47,642 nucleotides of DNA from Stereocaulon alpinum (taxonomy: Eukaryota; Ascomycota; Lecanoromycetes; Lecanorales; Stereocaulaceae). Positions 1-11,643 of this stretch are shown in pieces. The notes below the pieces were generated by a model. It was not told where the DNA came from. It ran no database searches and saw only the letters and a list, made by a program, of their open reading frames with translations. The position numbers were made by a program, and so were the translations under genes. How positions within the stretch are numbered: the stretch's first letter is position 1; each line of letters opens with the position of its first letter. The DNA lies in NCBI GenBank assembly GCA_018257865.1, contig JAEUBA010000140.1, forward strand, positions 1 through 47,642, given 5' to 3'.

Positions 1-480
1 AATTTCTATATTAGCTAAATCTTTATTAATAAGTTCTATAAGACGCGAACCCTTAATAGAGAGTATCCTAAGATAGTCTTAGGTATTAAGAATAAAATTA
101 ATACCTAAGTTCTTACTAAAATACTAGAGGATAAATTAAATAATACTTATATAGATAATTAGTATATAAGTCTATATAGGATATCCTTACCCTAAGTATA
201 GGGTTTTTCTACTATACCCTAAATACACGACTTAGGTAACTACGTAGCTATAATCTATATAATCGAGTAGCTATAGTAGGAGGATTATAAGGATTATTAA
301 TATCTAACTTACGCCGAAGTTAAGGCTATTAGAAAAACGATAGTTAGCTACTAAAAGCGAAAGAATCTAGTTAATAAGAGCGAGAATAATAAGAATATTA
401 TAGATATAAAAGCTATCCTAAACTCTATTAAAATTAAGCGGACGCCTATAACTAGAGATATTAAAGGGATTACTAAGCTT
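1..480. other. Unassigned RIP-degraded sequence
   Basis: No recognisable gene or element boundary is visible here. The stretch is AT-rich, with CA and TG almost missing, and all three + strand frames are cut by TAA/TAG. It may be the 5' part of the coding relic that becomes readable from about 481, but I cannot align it with confidence to the second copy of that relic near 6.6 kb. Confidence 0.5.
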
Positions 481-1262
481 ATTAAGCTACCTCTATATAA
501 GGTTTATTATATTATATACTTTCTAAATCTAAAGTAAAAGGCAGCTCTTCGCGCTAAGGACTAGAGGATCTAAAATATAGTAAAAGCTAAATATACTAAA
601 GAATACTTACTTACTTATACTACTAGTAAGGAGATACCTACGCTAATAATTAATAATTACTTTAAATATACCTATAAGCTATATACTACTACTATTATCC
701 TAAGTCTTCTAGAATTCTCTTAGCGTAACTACCTTAGTCTTACTTAGGACGAGCTTAAAGGGGGGGCTTTATATAATAATAGTAAGGGTTATATAAATTT
801 TATAGAGTTAGCTAGCCTAATATAGAATTAGGCTAAGATACCGCTAGATAGTATATATACTAAATATATTAATAAACTTACCGCTAATATATAGAAGTTA
901 GTAAAACTTAAAGAGTTAATTAACTTATTAAGGGAAGATCTCTATAGGTGACTAGAGAAACTAGTTATATTTACTAGCTCTCCTATTATTATATATATTC
1001 TAGCGGTAGTAAGTCTATATCTCCTCCGCTATTCCGCTTTAACTATATACTAACCTTATTCTAGTAGTTTAAAAAGTATTTTCCTAGTAAATAGCTATAG
1101 TATAGCTTAACTATACCTCCTAAAAAGCGAGATAAATTATATATATAGCTATTTTAAGAAGAGGATAATAAGCGCTTCCTTATCTCTACGAAATATATCC
1201 TTAGAACTAGTATTACCCTAACCTATATATTTAGAAGTATAAATATAGATATAGACTAGATA
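481..1262 (+). pseudogene. Unidentified coding relic, family A, copy 1
   Basis: From about 530 a + strand frame reads through roughly 240 codons if TAA/TAG are taken as former Gln/Trp codons; one TGA occurs near 949. Bases 541-1130 align without a gap to 6726-7315 (constant offset of 6185), and the similarity resumes at 1221-1262 against 7376-7420. Gapless alignment over some 590 bases, with the same frame readable in both copies, is the main evidence that this was protein-coding. The frame is rich in Leu, Lys and Ile, with a stretch near 850-960 that could form amphipathic helices. I recognise no catalytic motif and no family: it is not visibly a reverse transcriptase, integrase, DDE transposase or helicase. 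The original start and end are not definable. Confidence 0.45.
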
Positions 1263-2026
1263 TAATTCTATAATATTTAGTATAATAGGCGGGTAGTTCA
1301 GCTATCTTAGCGAAATTTAAAGACGTATAACTACTACTTTATTACAGACGATATAGATAGAGTAGATTAGAAGGTATTATTTAAATAAAGTAGAGATAAT
1401 ATAATAAGGGGATAGGCGTATAAGTAAGCTAGATAATAAAGATTAGCTAGATATCTAAAAAAGGTTACTAAAAGCTAGTATAAGAATAAATTTTTACTAT
1501 TATATCTTATATTCCCTATAGGGTTAGCGAACCTAAAAGAAGACTTTATAGCTCTACTAATATCTAAAGCCTATATTAAGCCTAAGTAATTTAATAGTAT
1601 AAAGCCGCCTACTAAAGATCTGCCGCCTCTATTACTAGTTTTTAATCTAAAGCGGAAGCGGTCTTTAGCTTTAATAGGCGAGCTCTATTATCCTAATTAG
1701 GTTATATCTAACTAAGGGTATTATAACTATAAATAATAGCGCTGATAGTATAGGAAGGAGGAGGCGCTATATATAAAGAACTATATAGGAGTATAGACTA
1801 GTACTAATATTATATAGGTAAGAATAGGTAATATAGATATAACTTTAGTATAAGGTTTAAAGTAATAGGAGCCTTTTAGTAAGCTTAGTCTTATAAGCGC
1901 TATATTAGCTAGTAAAGGAAAGAATAATATATATATTAATAAAATATTATTCGTTATTAACCCGGACGCTCTAATTTAGGAGTTAGGATCTAAATATAAG
2001 CTAAGTATAAGCTATTTAATTTATTA
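1263..2026. other. Unassigned RIP-degraded sequence downstream of relic A
   Basis: This may continue relic A, because scattered open stretches occur on the + strand (for example near 1480-1680), but I could not hold one frame throughout. No motif, repeat boundary or RNA gene was seen. Confidence 0.4.
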
Positions 2027-2352
2027 AATAAAGGGGGATAGCTACTTAAAAGTTAAGTAGCTAGGCCTACGCTTAATATAGATATTATATAGGGAAGAGC
2101 CTTCTATAAGTTAAATAATATAAAGTATTAGATACTGTTCGAGTTAGGTAACTCTTAATATTAAGTTAAATAGTGCTTAATATACTTATAAATAAAGGGG
2201 GAAATTTACTTAAAAGTTAAGTAGCTAGGCCCGCGCTTAATATAGATACTATATAGGGAATAGCCTCCTATAAGTTAAATAATATTAAGTATTAGATACT
2301 ATTTAAGTCGGGTAACTCTCGATATTAAGTTAAATAGTACTTAATATACTTA
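2027..2352 (+). repeat. Two-copy tandem duplication, about 163 bp per unit
   Basis: Unit 1 spans about 2027-2190 and unit 2 about 2191-2352. Each begins near a run of five G (2033-2037 and 2197-2201, a shift of 164) and runs on through the same order of words: a short palindromic segment built on TTAAAAGTTAAGTAG, then TAGATA.TATATAGGGAA, then TTAAGTTAAATAGT.CTTAATATACTTA. The differences seen are mostly C/T or G/A. I see no coding frame. It could be a non-coding part of a transposon or a local duplication. Confidence 0.75.
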
Positions 2353-3559
2353 GCGTTTAAGTTAGATATCGCTTATTATACGCTAATCCTAAGTAGGCCT
2401 AGTAGTTTAGAATTATTCTTTATATATTCTATATTACCCTTTTAATCCTTTCTAATATACCTATCTCTTACTACTAACGTATTAGTTAATACTCTATCTT
2501 ATATATATATACCTGCTATAGAATACTAGTATAAGGCGCTAGCTATTACTGCTACTATTTCCCCCTCCTCTTAAGCCTCTTTACCTTCTACTAAATTCTA
2601 TAATAATACTAACCCTAGGAATTAGACGGTCTTAGTTATTTCGCGTAGCCTTATAGTCGAATAGGCCTACTATAAGGAGATTTAAATAGTATTAAAGAAA
2701 GAGATAGAAAGGAGATATATTATTAGTATATCCTTAGGGATACTAGAGAACTAAGCTAAACTTAGTAAGGCCTTATAGTAGCTAGAAATAGTATTCCCCT
2801 CCGTTTTTATACCTATAATCCCCTAATACTAGCTAGAGAGTTATAAATTAGGTATAGCTAGAAAGATTAATAATACCTATAATTATTATTATAATTATAG
2901 AAGGTATACTATATAGTCTTACTCTATAGATAGTACTCTATCTATAACGTATCTACTTACCTTTAGTAAAACGGGATTCTATATCTAGTTAATAGAGATA
3001 ATAGCGGATACGCTTTTCTTCGCCTTTAATATTATTAAGGAGAAAAAACCTCTAGCTAGTATTACCTTAGATAAGCTTAAATTTAGAATATTTAAAGAGG
3101 TCTTATATAAGGATAGTATCTATAATAGCTTAATAGACTAGATTTTTTATTATATTAGTAAAAATAATATTAAAGTTAATTACGCCCGCAAATTTAAGGC
3201 GGCTACCTTATAGATATATAATAGAGGCGAGAATCCTATCTTATTTTATATTAAGGCGTATATATAAGGTACTATATATCTTGCCCTTTACTTTAATTAC
3301 GCTCCTACTAATTATACTCTAGTAAAACGGCGGGCCTGCGTAAAATATTAAATAATAGGTATACCTTACGTCCGTTTCCGCAGTATATTAGTAAACTTAG
3401 TTAATTATAATATACTAATACTACTAAGTCCTATACTCTAGTATTCTTCTTCTCTCTAACTTAGTAAAGAATACTTAACTTCTTCCTCCTTTATTCGTAC
3501 TATTATTATTCTTCTTATTATAGATATATTAGAATTATCTATAATACTATCTAATATAG
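2353..3559. other. Unassigned RIP-degraded sequence
   Basis: About 1.2 kb without a recognisable gene. Bases 3532-3607 resemble 43680-43755 (same order of words around AATTATCTATAATA and CTTATATTAATATAA), so this stretch probably belongs to a dispersed repeat present at both ends of the window. Nothing else could be assigned. Confidence 0.4.
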
Positions 3560-3861
3560 CTAGTCCTTCTTAGATTAACCCTTATATTAATATAACGCTA
3601 AAGCCTACGCTAACTAAGGCTAATATAGGCCTAGAGATTAGCTAGTTAGTAACTTAGGATCTAAAGCTTATAATATTCTTTCTAAGACTAACTTATAATA
3701 CTTCCTATAATTAAAGGATTAACTTAGGACTACTAGAATTCCTAGATACTATATAGATAATTACTAGCTTTCTTAATAGACTAAAGGAGTTACTACTAAT
3801 CCTTTTTAGATTAACTCTTAAGTTAATATAACGCTAGAGCCTACGCTAACTAAGGCTAATT
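3560..3861 (+). repeat. Short direct repeat pair, about 65 bp
   Basis: Copies at about 3560-3624 and 3793-3861 share an ordered block ending in CCTACGCTAACTAAGGCTAAT. They are separated by about 170 bases of unrelated sequence. Part of the first copy is the same sequence that recurs near 43.7 kb. No function is suggested by the sequence. Confidence 0.6.
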
Positions 3862-4949
3862 TCTATATACTTATTAGTAAGCTAAAGTCTAGCAGTCTAA
3901 CTAAAATCCTATAGAACTTCCCTAATATCTATAGAGGCTTATAATATAGTAATAGTTTATTTAGTACCCTCTATTAAGTACTTAAAGACCGCCTATAGGG
4001 TACCGCTATTTAGGGCGGAAATCTTTAAGGTTTTAGCTAAGACCTTACTAAGGTCCTTAATACTATTACTACTAACTTTAATCTACCCGACTATATACTA
4101 CCTTATAGAGACGAAGTAATATATATACTTATAAGACTACTTAATAAAGTACCTAGAGTAGCTAACTAATATACTAGTAAATAACCTTTAGAGGAGTCTT
4201 ATAACTTATTTAGTTTAAAAAAGTATAGATATAATAATACCTATACTAAGTAACCTAATTATACTAGACTATTCTTTGCACTAGCTTTAGTCTTAGATAA
4301 TACCTACCCGCCTTATATTATCCTTAGAATCGGTTATATACTTAATAATAAATTCTATCTTATCCTATTACGGTATATTATATATAATACTTTACTTACT
4401 AACGCTAACTAGCTCTAGGACTAGCTTAGTTATAATACTCTAATCTAATTCTTAGTATCTAAGAAATTCTAGACCGCTGAAGATAATACCTAGGGGAGTA
4501 CCCTTATCTATATAGCTAATAGGATTATAGAGATAACTATAGATAAAGATTTATAAAATATAATCTATAATATATATTCGCGTAGTTATCGGCGCTATAA
4601 GCTTTATATTATATAAGGGGTATTCCGTTAGTTATAGTACGTTAATAAATGGTTAGGATATTTACTAATAGGTATAATAGTATCTATTAAGGGTAATACG
4701 GCCTATCTAAATTAACCTTACTAAGGTATATTTACTATCTCCTACCGCTTAAAATATTCTTTTCTTATAGTAGGACCTAAAGGGAAAACCTATAATATAT
4801 AGAATCCTCTATATAAAGACTCTACTACCTCTCCTGTTAAATCCCCTACCCTAAGGCCTTATAAATTCTCCCCCTTAATTAAGCGAGCCTACTAGTATTC
4901 CTACCTAGCCTCTAAATAATCCTATACTTATCTATTCTGATATAAATAA
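3862..4949. other. Unassigned RIP-degraded sequence
   Basis: No gene, repeat or RNA recognised. Stops are dense in every frame that I checked on the + strand. Confidence 0.4.
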
Positions 4950-5848
4950 CGGCGGCTGTACTAGTAATTAGGAAGAGAAGGCGTAAAAGGAGGAAGGGGA
5001 TACTATAGAAGAGGATAAGGAGAAGGTATTAAAGATTAATAAGGCCTATAATAGTAGGGTTCTAAAGTTATATAATATTAAGATAGTTAGGGTAGTAGTA
5101 GATAGAGTAGCTACTAAAGATCTAGAGGTATTAGAATAGTAGGATTATAATTAGATATAAGTACTTTAATCTCTACCTTATTATTTTCCTGCTACTAAAT
5201 ACTACCCTAGCCTTATATAATACGTCCTATACTAACTAAGTTAAACTAACCTAAATCTAAGCTGCGCGTTATATAATATACTTATTATACTACTACCTCT
5301 TAATTAAAGGTAACTTAAAGGCGCTAGGAGGGCTGAAAAGATTAAGAGAGGCTCTACTAATACTTAAAGAGATAAGCGAGATAATATCTATCCTTATTAT
5401 AGATTATAGTAGTTATTAGGCGCCTTAGGGAACTTCTTCTATTTAGTTTACTTTTTTAAAAAGATTAGGTACCCTTCTAAATAATCCTATAATATACTAC
5501 CTATATAGGAACTGTATACAGCTGAGACTATTTTATAATAGTATTATATATAGAATATATAGATTACGCAGCCTAGTATATAAAAGATCTAACTAGAAAT
5601 ATACTAACAGCGAGTACTCTACTCTAAAATTATAATTTAATTTATAGAGTAGATCTTAACTTACCTTATTCTCTCTAAAAGATTCTATAAACCTAAGATC
5701 GAAAATAACCTTAGTATAGTAATAGAATATTATTATTAGGTAATAAAATAGTATTAAGAATAGATAGTATAGTATTATCTATAATTAGCTATTAAATATA
5801 AATTAGCTTAGGTTTACTCTCTTAGAAGCTAAAGAGGCGGAATAGTAT
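4950..5848 (+). pseudogene. Possible coding relic, unidentified
   Basis: A + strand frame can be followed from about 4950 for nearly 300 codons with only TAA/TAG interruptions. Its first 70 residues are strongly charged, with repeated Glu/Lys clusters of coiled-coil type (about 4965-5140), followed by a more hydrophobic part (about 5410-5470). I recognise no domain. The frame does not survive the 244-bp-spaced repeat that follows, since 244 is not a multiple of three. It may have ended before that repeat, or it may be an accidental open phase. Low confidence. Confidence 0.25.
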
Positions 5849-6273
5849 AATCTATTATACTAAGTATCTCCTATCTTCGAAGTTAAAGGTATAAAGCGAT
5901 AATAATATATATCCCTCCGCTAATTAATAGGATTTCGGTTATCTATATATTAAGAAAATCGAGAAAAGTATAGCCTTTAAAACTAGGGTAGCGAAGAAAG
6001 GTTTTATTCTTATTATTATACTAGCTAATAATTAGGTTTAAAGTACTAGTAGGCTCTCTAACGCTATCTATAACTACTACTCTAAAAGTATTAATCTATT
6101 ATATTAAGTATCTCCTACCTTCGAAGTTAAAGGTATAGAGCAGTAATAATATATATCCCTCTACTAATTAATAGGATATTAGTTATCTATATATTAAGAA
6201 AATTAAGAAAAGCGTAGCCTTTTAGACTAGATTAACGAAGAAAGGGTTTATTCTAGTTATTATACTAGCTAAA
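5849..6273 (+). repeat. Direct repeat pair, about 181 bp, spaced by 244 bp
   Basis: Copy 1 is about 5849-6029 and copy 2 about 6093-6273. Both run from TCTATTATA.TAAGTATCTCC through CTTCGAAGTTAAAGGTATA to TATTATACTAGCTAA. The 63 bases between them are unrelated. The differences are mainly transitions. The 244-bp shift breaks codon phase, so this duplication was probably non-coding, or it arose after the surrounding frame had been lost. Confidence 0.7.
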
Positions 6274-6659
6274 GTCGTTAGGAACTAGCTAAGGGAATAG
6301 TCTAAGATAATTAATACTTAATATCTAATATTAAAGCTACGGTATATCTATACCTATATAGGTAGAATATATAATAATATTAATACTACTAGACTTACTA
6401 ATCTCTTATTAGAGAGATTAAAGCTAAAAAGAGGGAGGATATAACTATAATAGAAGATAAGATTATATTTAAGAAAGTATAAAAAGTAGAGAATATTTAT
6501 CTTAAGAGACTTAAACTTAAGTATCTTAACTTAGGGGGCGATATTTCTAATAAGCTATAGAGTTATTATAATATATTTCTATTAGCCTATAAATAGAATA
6601 TTAGTTATCCGTATATTAAGAATAGGATACTATATACTTAAGATATCTTTAGGACTACT
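6274..6659. other. Unassigned RIP-degraded sequence
   Basis: No feature recognised. It lies directly upstream of the second copy of relic A and may be its degraded 5' part. Confidence 0.4.
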
Positions 6660-7420
6660 AATCTAGTATAACTACCTCCCTATAAGATTCGTTATATTAT
6701 ATACCCGCCTTTATTAGTATAAAAGACAGCTCTTCGCGCTAAGGACTAGAGGATTTAAGACGTAGTAAAAGCTAAATATACTAAAGAATACTTAATTACT
6801 TATACTATTAGTAAGGAGATACCTACGCTAATAACTACTAACTACTTTAAATATATATATAGACTACGCGCTATTACTATAGTTATAAGCCTTTTAGGAC
6901 TTACTTAGCTTAATAACCTTAGTCTTACTTAGGATAAGCTTAAAGGGGGGGATTTATATTATAGTAGTAAGGGTTATATAGATTTTATAGAGTTAGCTAG
7001 TCTAATATAGAATTAGGCTAAGATACCGCTAGATAGTATTTATACTAAATATATTAATAAACTTACCGCTAATATACTAAAGTTAGTAAAACTTAAAGAG
7101 TTAATCGACTTACTAAGGGAAGATCTCTATAGGTAATTAGAGAAACTAGTTATATTTACTAGCTCTCCTATTATTATATATATTCTAGCGGTAGTAAGTC
7201 TATATCTCCTCTATTATTCCGCCTTAACTATATACTAACCTTATTCTAATAGTTTAAAAAGTATTTTCCTAGTAAATAGCTACGGTATAGCTTAACCGTA
7301 TATTCTAAAAAGCGAGATAAATTATTCGTATAGATATACTAATAAGGAAACTATAATTATTTTATTCCCCCCTTACCTATACCTTTAGAAGCGTAAATAT
7401 AGATATAGACTAGATATAGT
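6660..7420 (+). pseudogene. Unidentified coding relic, family A, copy 2
   Basis: Second copy of the relic at 481-1262. Bases 6726-7315 align gaplessly to 541-1130, and 7376-7420 to 1221-1262. Upstream similarity reaches back to about 6660. The two copies carry both transitions and some transversions, so they were already diverged paralogues, or different members of a repeat family, before or besides RIP. The same frame is readable, with TAA/TAG at several positions shared between copies. Shared stops may be parallel RIP hits at the same Trp/Gln codons. There is no recognisable domain. Being in two copies on the same strand, 6.2 kb apart, it may be the coding part of an unclassified repeat. 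Confidence 0.45.
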
Positions 7421-8238
7421 ACTATAGGATTTAATACTTTAGGTAGGTTAATTAGTAGTAATAGTAAAGATAGAAGGTATAAATTTAAGGACTAGTTTAA
7501 ATACTATAAATAGTAGACCCTATTATTTAAATTAGAGAGTATAGAGAAACTATACTATTTAACTTAAGATTACTAATATAATATTTATATCTTAGAATTA
7601 TATTATAAAGACCTAGCTAATACTACCTACTACTTTCCCTAACCTAAATTAGTTATCTCTAATAAATCTAAATACTATTATTATTATAAAGGATATAGTT
7701 CCGCTAGCTTAATATATATCTACTAGTAGAGATTCTCTTTATAGGACGTCTTATAAATAGAAGGAGGTATCTAATTATTATTAACTAAGTTAAAGAACTA
7801 ATTTAATTAGTTAAGCTAATAATATAACTCTATATTATACCTATATAACTTAAGAGCCGGCGGTAAAGTATATATTATTAATATACTATAGCGAATCTAG
7901 TAAGTCTAGCTCTATATATATTTATTAATAGATATTTAAGTAGGTAGTATCTAAGGTCTTAAGGTCCTAGGCTAATAGGGTAGAGGCAGCGTATACTTAT
8001 TAAGGATATAGATAAAACGGCGATATTTATCTTATATAGGGGAACTATAGCTAGAGGTATAGTTATAGTAGTAACTATTCGAAAAGGTAGGAAAATTTCG
8101 TTTAACTTAGATAGTTTTATTTAACTTAGATAGAAGTTAGTCTAACTTAGCTAAGTTTTTATTTAACTTAGTTAATAGACTCTAAGCTAATTCGATATTA
8201 ATTAAAATAATATAATAATAATATACTAAAGAAGCCTC
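7421..8238. other. Unassigned sequence with short repeated words
   Basis: No gene recognised. Between 8101 and 8171 the word TTTAACTTAG, or a close variant, recurs four times at about 20-bp spacing (near 8101, 8120, 8141 and 8162), a small degenerate tandem array. This stretch separates relic A copy 2 from the long frame that opens at about 8239. Confidence 0.45.
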
Positions 8239-10690
8239 CCCTTTCTAAAAAACTTCGCCTCCTTCCCTAAGGACCTTACCCGTCTAGCCACCTATAGCTA
8301 GCTATATTATTATAGATAATACTCCTTAATAACCTTATACCACCTCGTTACTAGCGAAGACCCTTATATATATTAGATAGATAATAAAAATCTTCTAATA
8401 ATAGCTAAGATAAAGGTAGAATAAGTAGTAGCTACTAGAAAAGCCTAGGAGACTAAAGTAAATAAGCGAAAGATATACTTTAAACTAAGTAACTTATTCT
8501 AAGTATTAATATATTAGTAGATTAAGGCTATTAAAGAAAAGTAGCTAGGGCCTAAGAGAAGTACTAAAGAGAGTAATAGAGTAGTAGAGTTTAGGAAATA
8601 TTAAAGATATAATAGTAACCTTAATAAGGATACCTCTAAATAAATATATAAAGAAGAGGTCTCTTTAAAGATAACTAGTATTAATAATATTAATATACTC
8701 TTTAATAACCCTATAACTAGCCCTACGAAGAAACTAGTACCTACTATTATTATAGGTATATAACTTTCCTCCACTCCTATATTTAGTCCGTTAGATAACT
8801 TTATATTTAGGAGATAGAAAAGATAGGCTTTTATATAATAAATTAGACCTCTATTATAAGTATAATTAGTATATAATAATAGATATAACCTATTAACTAT
8901 ATAGTATAAACTAACGCAGCCGTTAACGTCTAGGATTAATATTATATTATAAAGTAATATAAGTATTACCTAAAAGAAGACTATAAGTTACCTATTAATA
9001 TTACGCGTATATTTAATATACTAATATAGAAAGAAGGAAATAATATAGAACTATACTATAAAATAAGGTCCTTAAGGGAATACTAATACTAGGAACTACT
9101 AACGCAGCTTAGTAAATAATAAATTAGAGATATATATTTATTAAATATAGCTGAAATAGCTAATAGTATAGGGATAATAATACCGAATATCTTTATATAT
9201 AGAGTAGAATAGCTAGCGTATTAGATAATCTACCTAGATACCCTAATAGATAATAACTAATAGGTTCAAATATACTAGTAGGAAATATTAAAAATCGAGA
9301 GAGAATATAATTAGCAGACGGAAGGATAGATTAATAGTATATATACCTTAATATATAGGTCTTATACTAACTAATTATTATAATTAGTATAATATAAGTA
9401 GTAATAGCCAACCCGTACTATACTACCTATATAGCGTAAGCAGCTGAATTCTAGTACTACGACTATAGGATAATTATCTAATCCTAATAATTAAGTTCTG
9501 TTATTTAAAAGGATATAGCCTAGACTATTATCGACTTTATTACCTATACCTATATATATATCTAATATTAAACCTGAAGATAAATATAAGGAGGCGGCTA
9601 TAGAGGAGGTAGTAGGACCTATCGCTTAGGGTAGTTTTAGGCGTTACTAAGTATAAAGATACTATTCCTTATAGGAATATTAATATATCTTCTACGTAAC
9701 GAAGCCTATATTTATCTCTAAGATTATAAGTGATAATAATACTAATAGCCTATTACTATAGCTAGAATAAGACTTAGTAGCTCTAAGTAACCTTATAATA
9801 AGAATATAGAGAGAATAGAAGGCTAAGCTCTAAAGGACGAAGGGGCCTTAAGTTATTAGTAATCTAAATACCTCCGGTAATATACTAACTCCTAAAGAAG
9901 CTTATAAGGTTAATACTCCTAAACCCCTACCTATTTATCTAATACTACGTATTAGCTAATATTTTCGCAGCTTCTAGATAGCCTAAGCGAATTTAGAAGT
10001 TTTATAATAAAGAGAATAAGATTAACTATTAAAATAGTAGTAGAATAGCTATACTAAATAATTAAAGATTAGAAGAATATTATATCGAACCTACTATTTA
10101 ATATATAATTTACTTTCGCAGATCTAGAGAAAGGTATAAGTATTCTTCTTTCCTAAATAAAAATAAAATATATAGCTAATAAGTTTAAGATAAGGGTCGT
10201 TTTCTAGCACTAGTAATTATAATAAGTCTATATTATATTTTCTTTTTTAGCGTAATAAGCGGTATTAGACTTAGGTATAAGAGTATAGATCTATAGAAAC
10301 CTTTACCTACTAGTACTATTATTTTCGTTATAATAGCGCTTTATTATATATTTAAAGAATACGAATATAGCTCCCGTAGGATTAAGAGATAGGATAGTAT
10401 ATTAGTTAGTAGTAAGTTAACCTAATACTTAAAGAATAACCTATAAGCTAATAAAACCTTAAGCTATATACGAATATATAAGAAACGTATAGTATAATAT
10501 AGGTAATTTTAGAAGGCGGATAGTTATAGGAATACTTTATTATCGAATAATAAACTACTACTATATAAATAGGTAGGGTAAGAACTATTAACTACTAGTT
10601 ACTAATACGTTTAAGAATTCCCTAGAAGATCTAAAGAATTAACTAGACTTTTAGAACGTTTTAGAGGAGTTAGGAATAGATAATACTAGT
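8239..10690 (+). pseudogene. Long degraded frame B, unidentified
   Basis: From 8239 one + strand phase reads as a plausible protein, interrupted by TAA/TAG, for at least 280 codons (to about 9075) and less clearly to about 10690. The early part mixes charged and Ser/Thr/Pro segments (Pro-Thr rich near 8700-8800), more like a structural or gag-like protein than an enzyme; that is an impression only. I see no zinc knuckle, no YxDD and no helicase motif. Near 10650-10720 the best phase changes by one, to that of frame C. This could be a frame boundary such as overlapping ORFs, an intron, or an indel. Start, end and family are unknown. Confidence 0.3.
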
Positions 10691-11287
10691 ATAATAGGCT
10701 AAGAAGAAGAGTATAGAAGAGATAAAGAATATATAGTATATATAAGATATAATTATAGGTATATATTATTAGCTAATACTAAAATTAAGACTAAAGAACT
10801 ATTTAATAATAGGTATCTTAATAAGACTAATTTAGAGTTTAGAAATAATAATAGTTTTTTAGCTTCCCTTACCTACGGTTATAACTTAACGGATATAATA
10901 GAAATCCGAGTATTTTTAATATAGGACTTTAAGCGTATATATAAGGAGGCCGGCCTATAAGTAAGTAAGGAGCTTTAGGAAGAGAATTATATTATAGATA
11001 TAAAAGAGTAGAGTAAGTTAGTAGAAAGGTAGATTATAGATAATAAAATAGTATATTTAAATATTACTCTAATAGGAGAAGAACTTAAGGAGTAGGCTAC
11101 TAAGGATACTATAGAGGGGATAGAGGATAGATTAATAAAGTATAAAGCTTAGGTAGGAGGAAGCCTAACGGAATTAAGCTATTAGTAATTAAATATATAG
11201 CTATTAAATATATAATATAAAAGTAATTATTATATAGCTTAGATAATACTACCTATAGGTCTAATCTAGATATCTAACTTAAATATA

Positions 11288-11422
11288 CCTACTATAGCGG
11301 AGGATATATCTAAACTATCCGACTCGAATAAACCTACTATAGCGGAGGATATATCTAAACTATCTAACTTAAATAAACCTACTATAGCGGAGGATATATC
11401 TAAACTATCTAACTTAGACGAC
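11288..11422 (+). repeat. In-frame 45-bp tandem repeat, three copies
   Basis: Units start at 11288, 11333 and 11378, each opening with CCTACTATAGCGGAGGATAT. A partial unit tail precedes the array at about 11265-11287. In the phase of frame C each unit encodes 15 residues rich in Ser, Asp and Lys, reading roughly P-T-I-A-E-D-I-S-K-L-S. Undoing the typical RIP changes would make it still more acidic. The repeats are nearly identical to each other. Confidence 0.85.
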
Positions 11423-11609
11423 TTCCTTATTACTAATATTATCGATATACTAGCTGAGCGTATATAATTTATATTCTAGAAGGATTGCGTAATTACTGCG
11501 TTAGTTTAGTAAAGTAATTATTAATACTAACGTTATAAATACCTAATATAGTAATTTGAGGTTACGGATACTACTATTATTTACCTTAAGTTACTAATTT
11601 AGCTGATTT

Positions 11610-11643
11610 CAGGGTCCGTAATTAATATAGGATATAGACCCTG
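11610..11643. repeat. Short inverted repeat (7-bp arms)
   Basis: CAGGGTC at 11610-11616 is answered by GACCCTG at 11637-11643, with a 20-base loop. It lies in a stretch (about 11540-11720) that keeps several CA and TG dinucleotides, unlike its surroundings. It may be chance. Confidence 0.35.
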
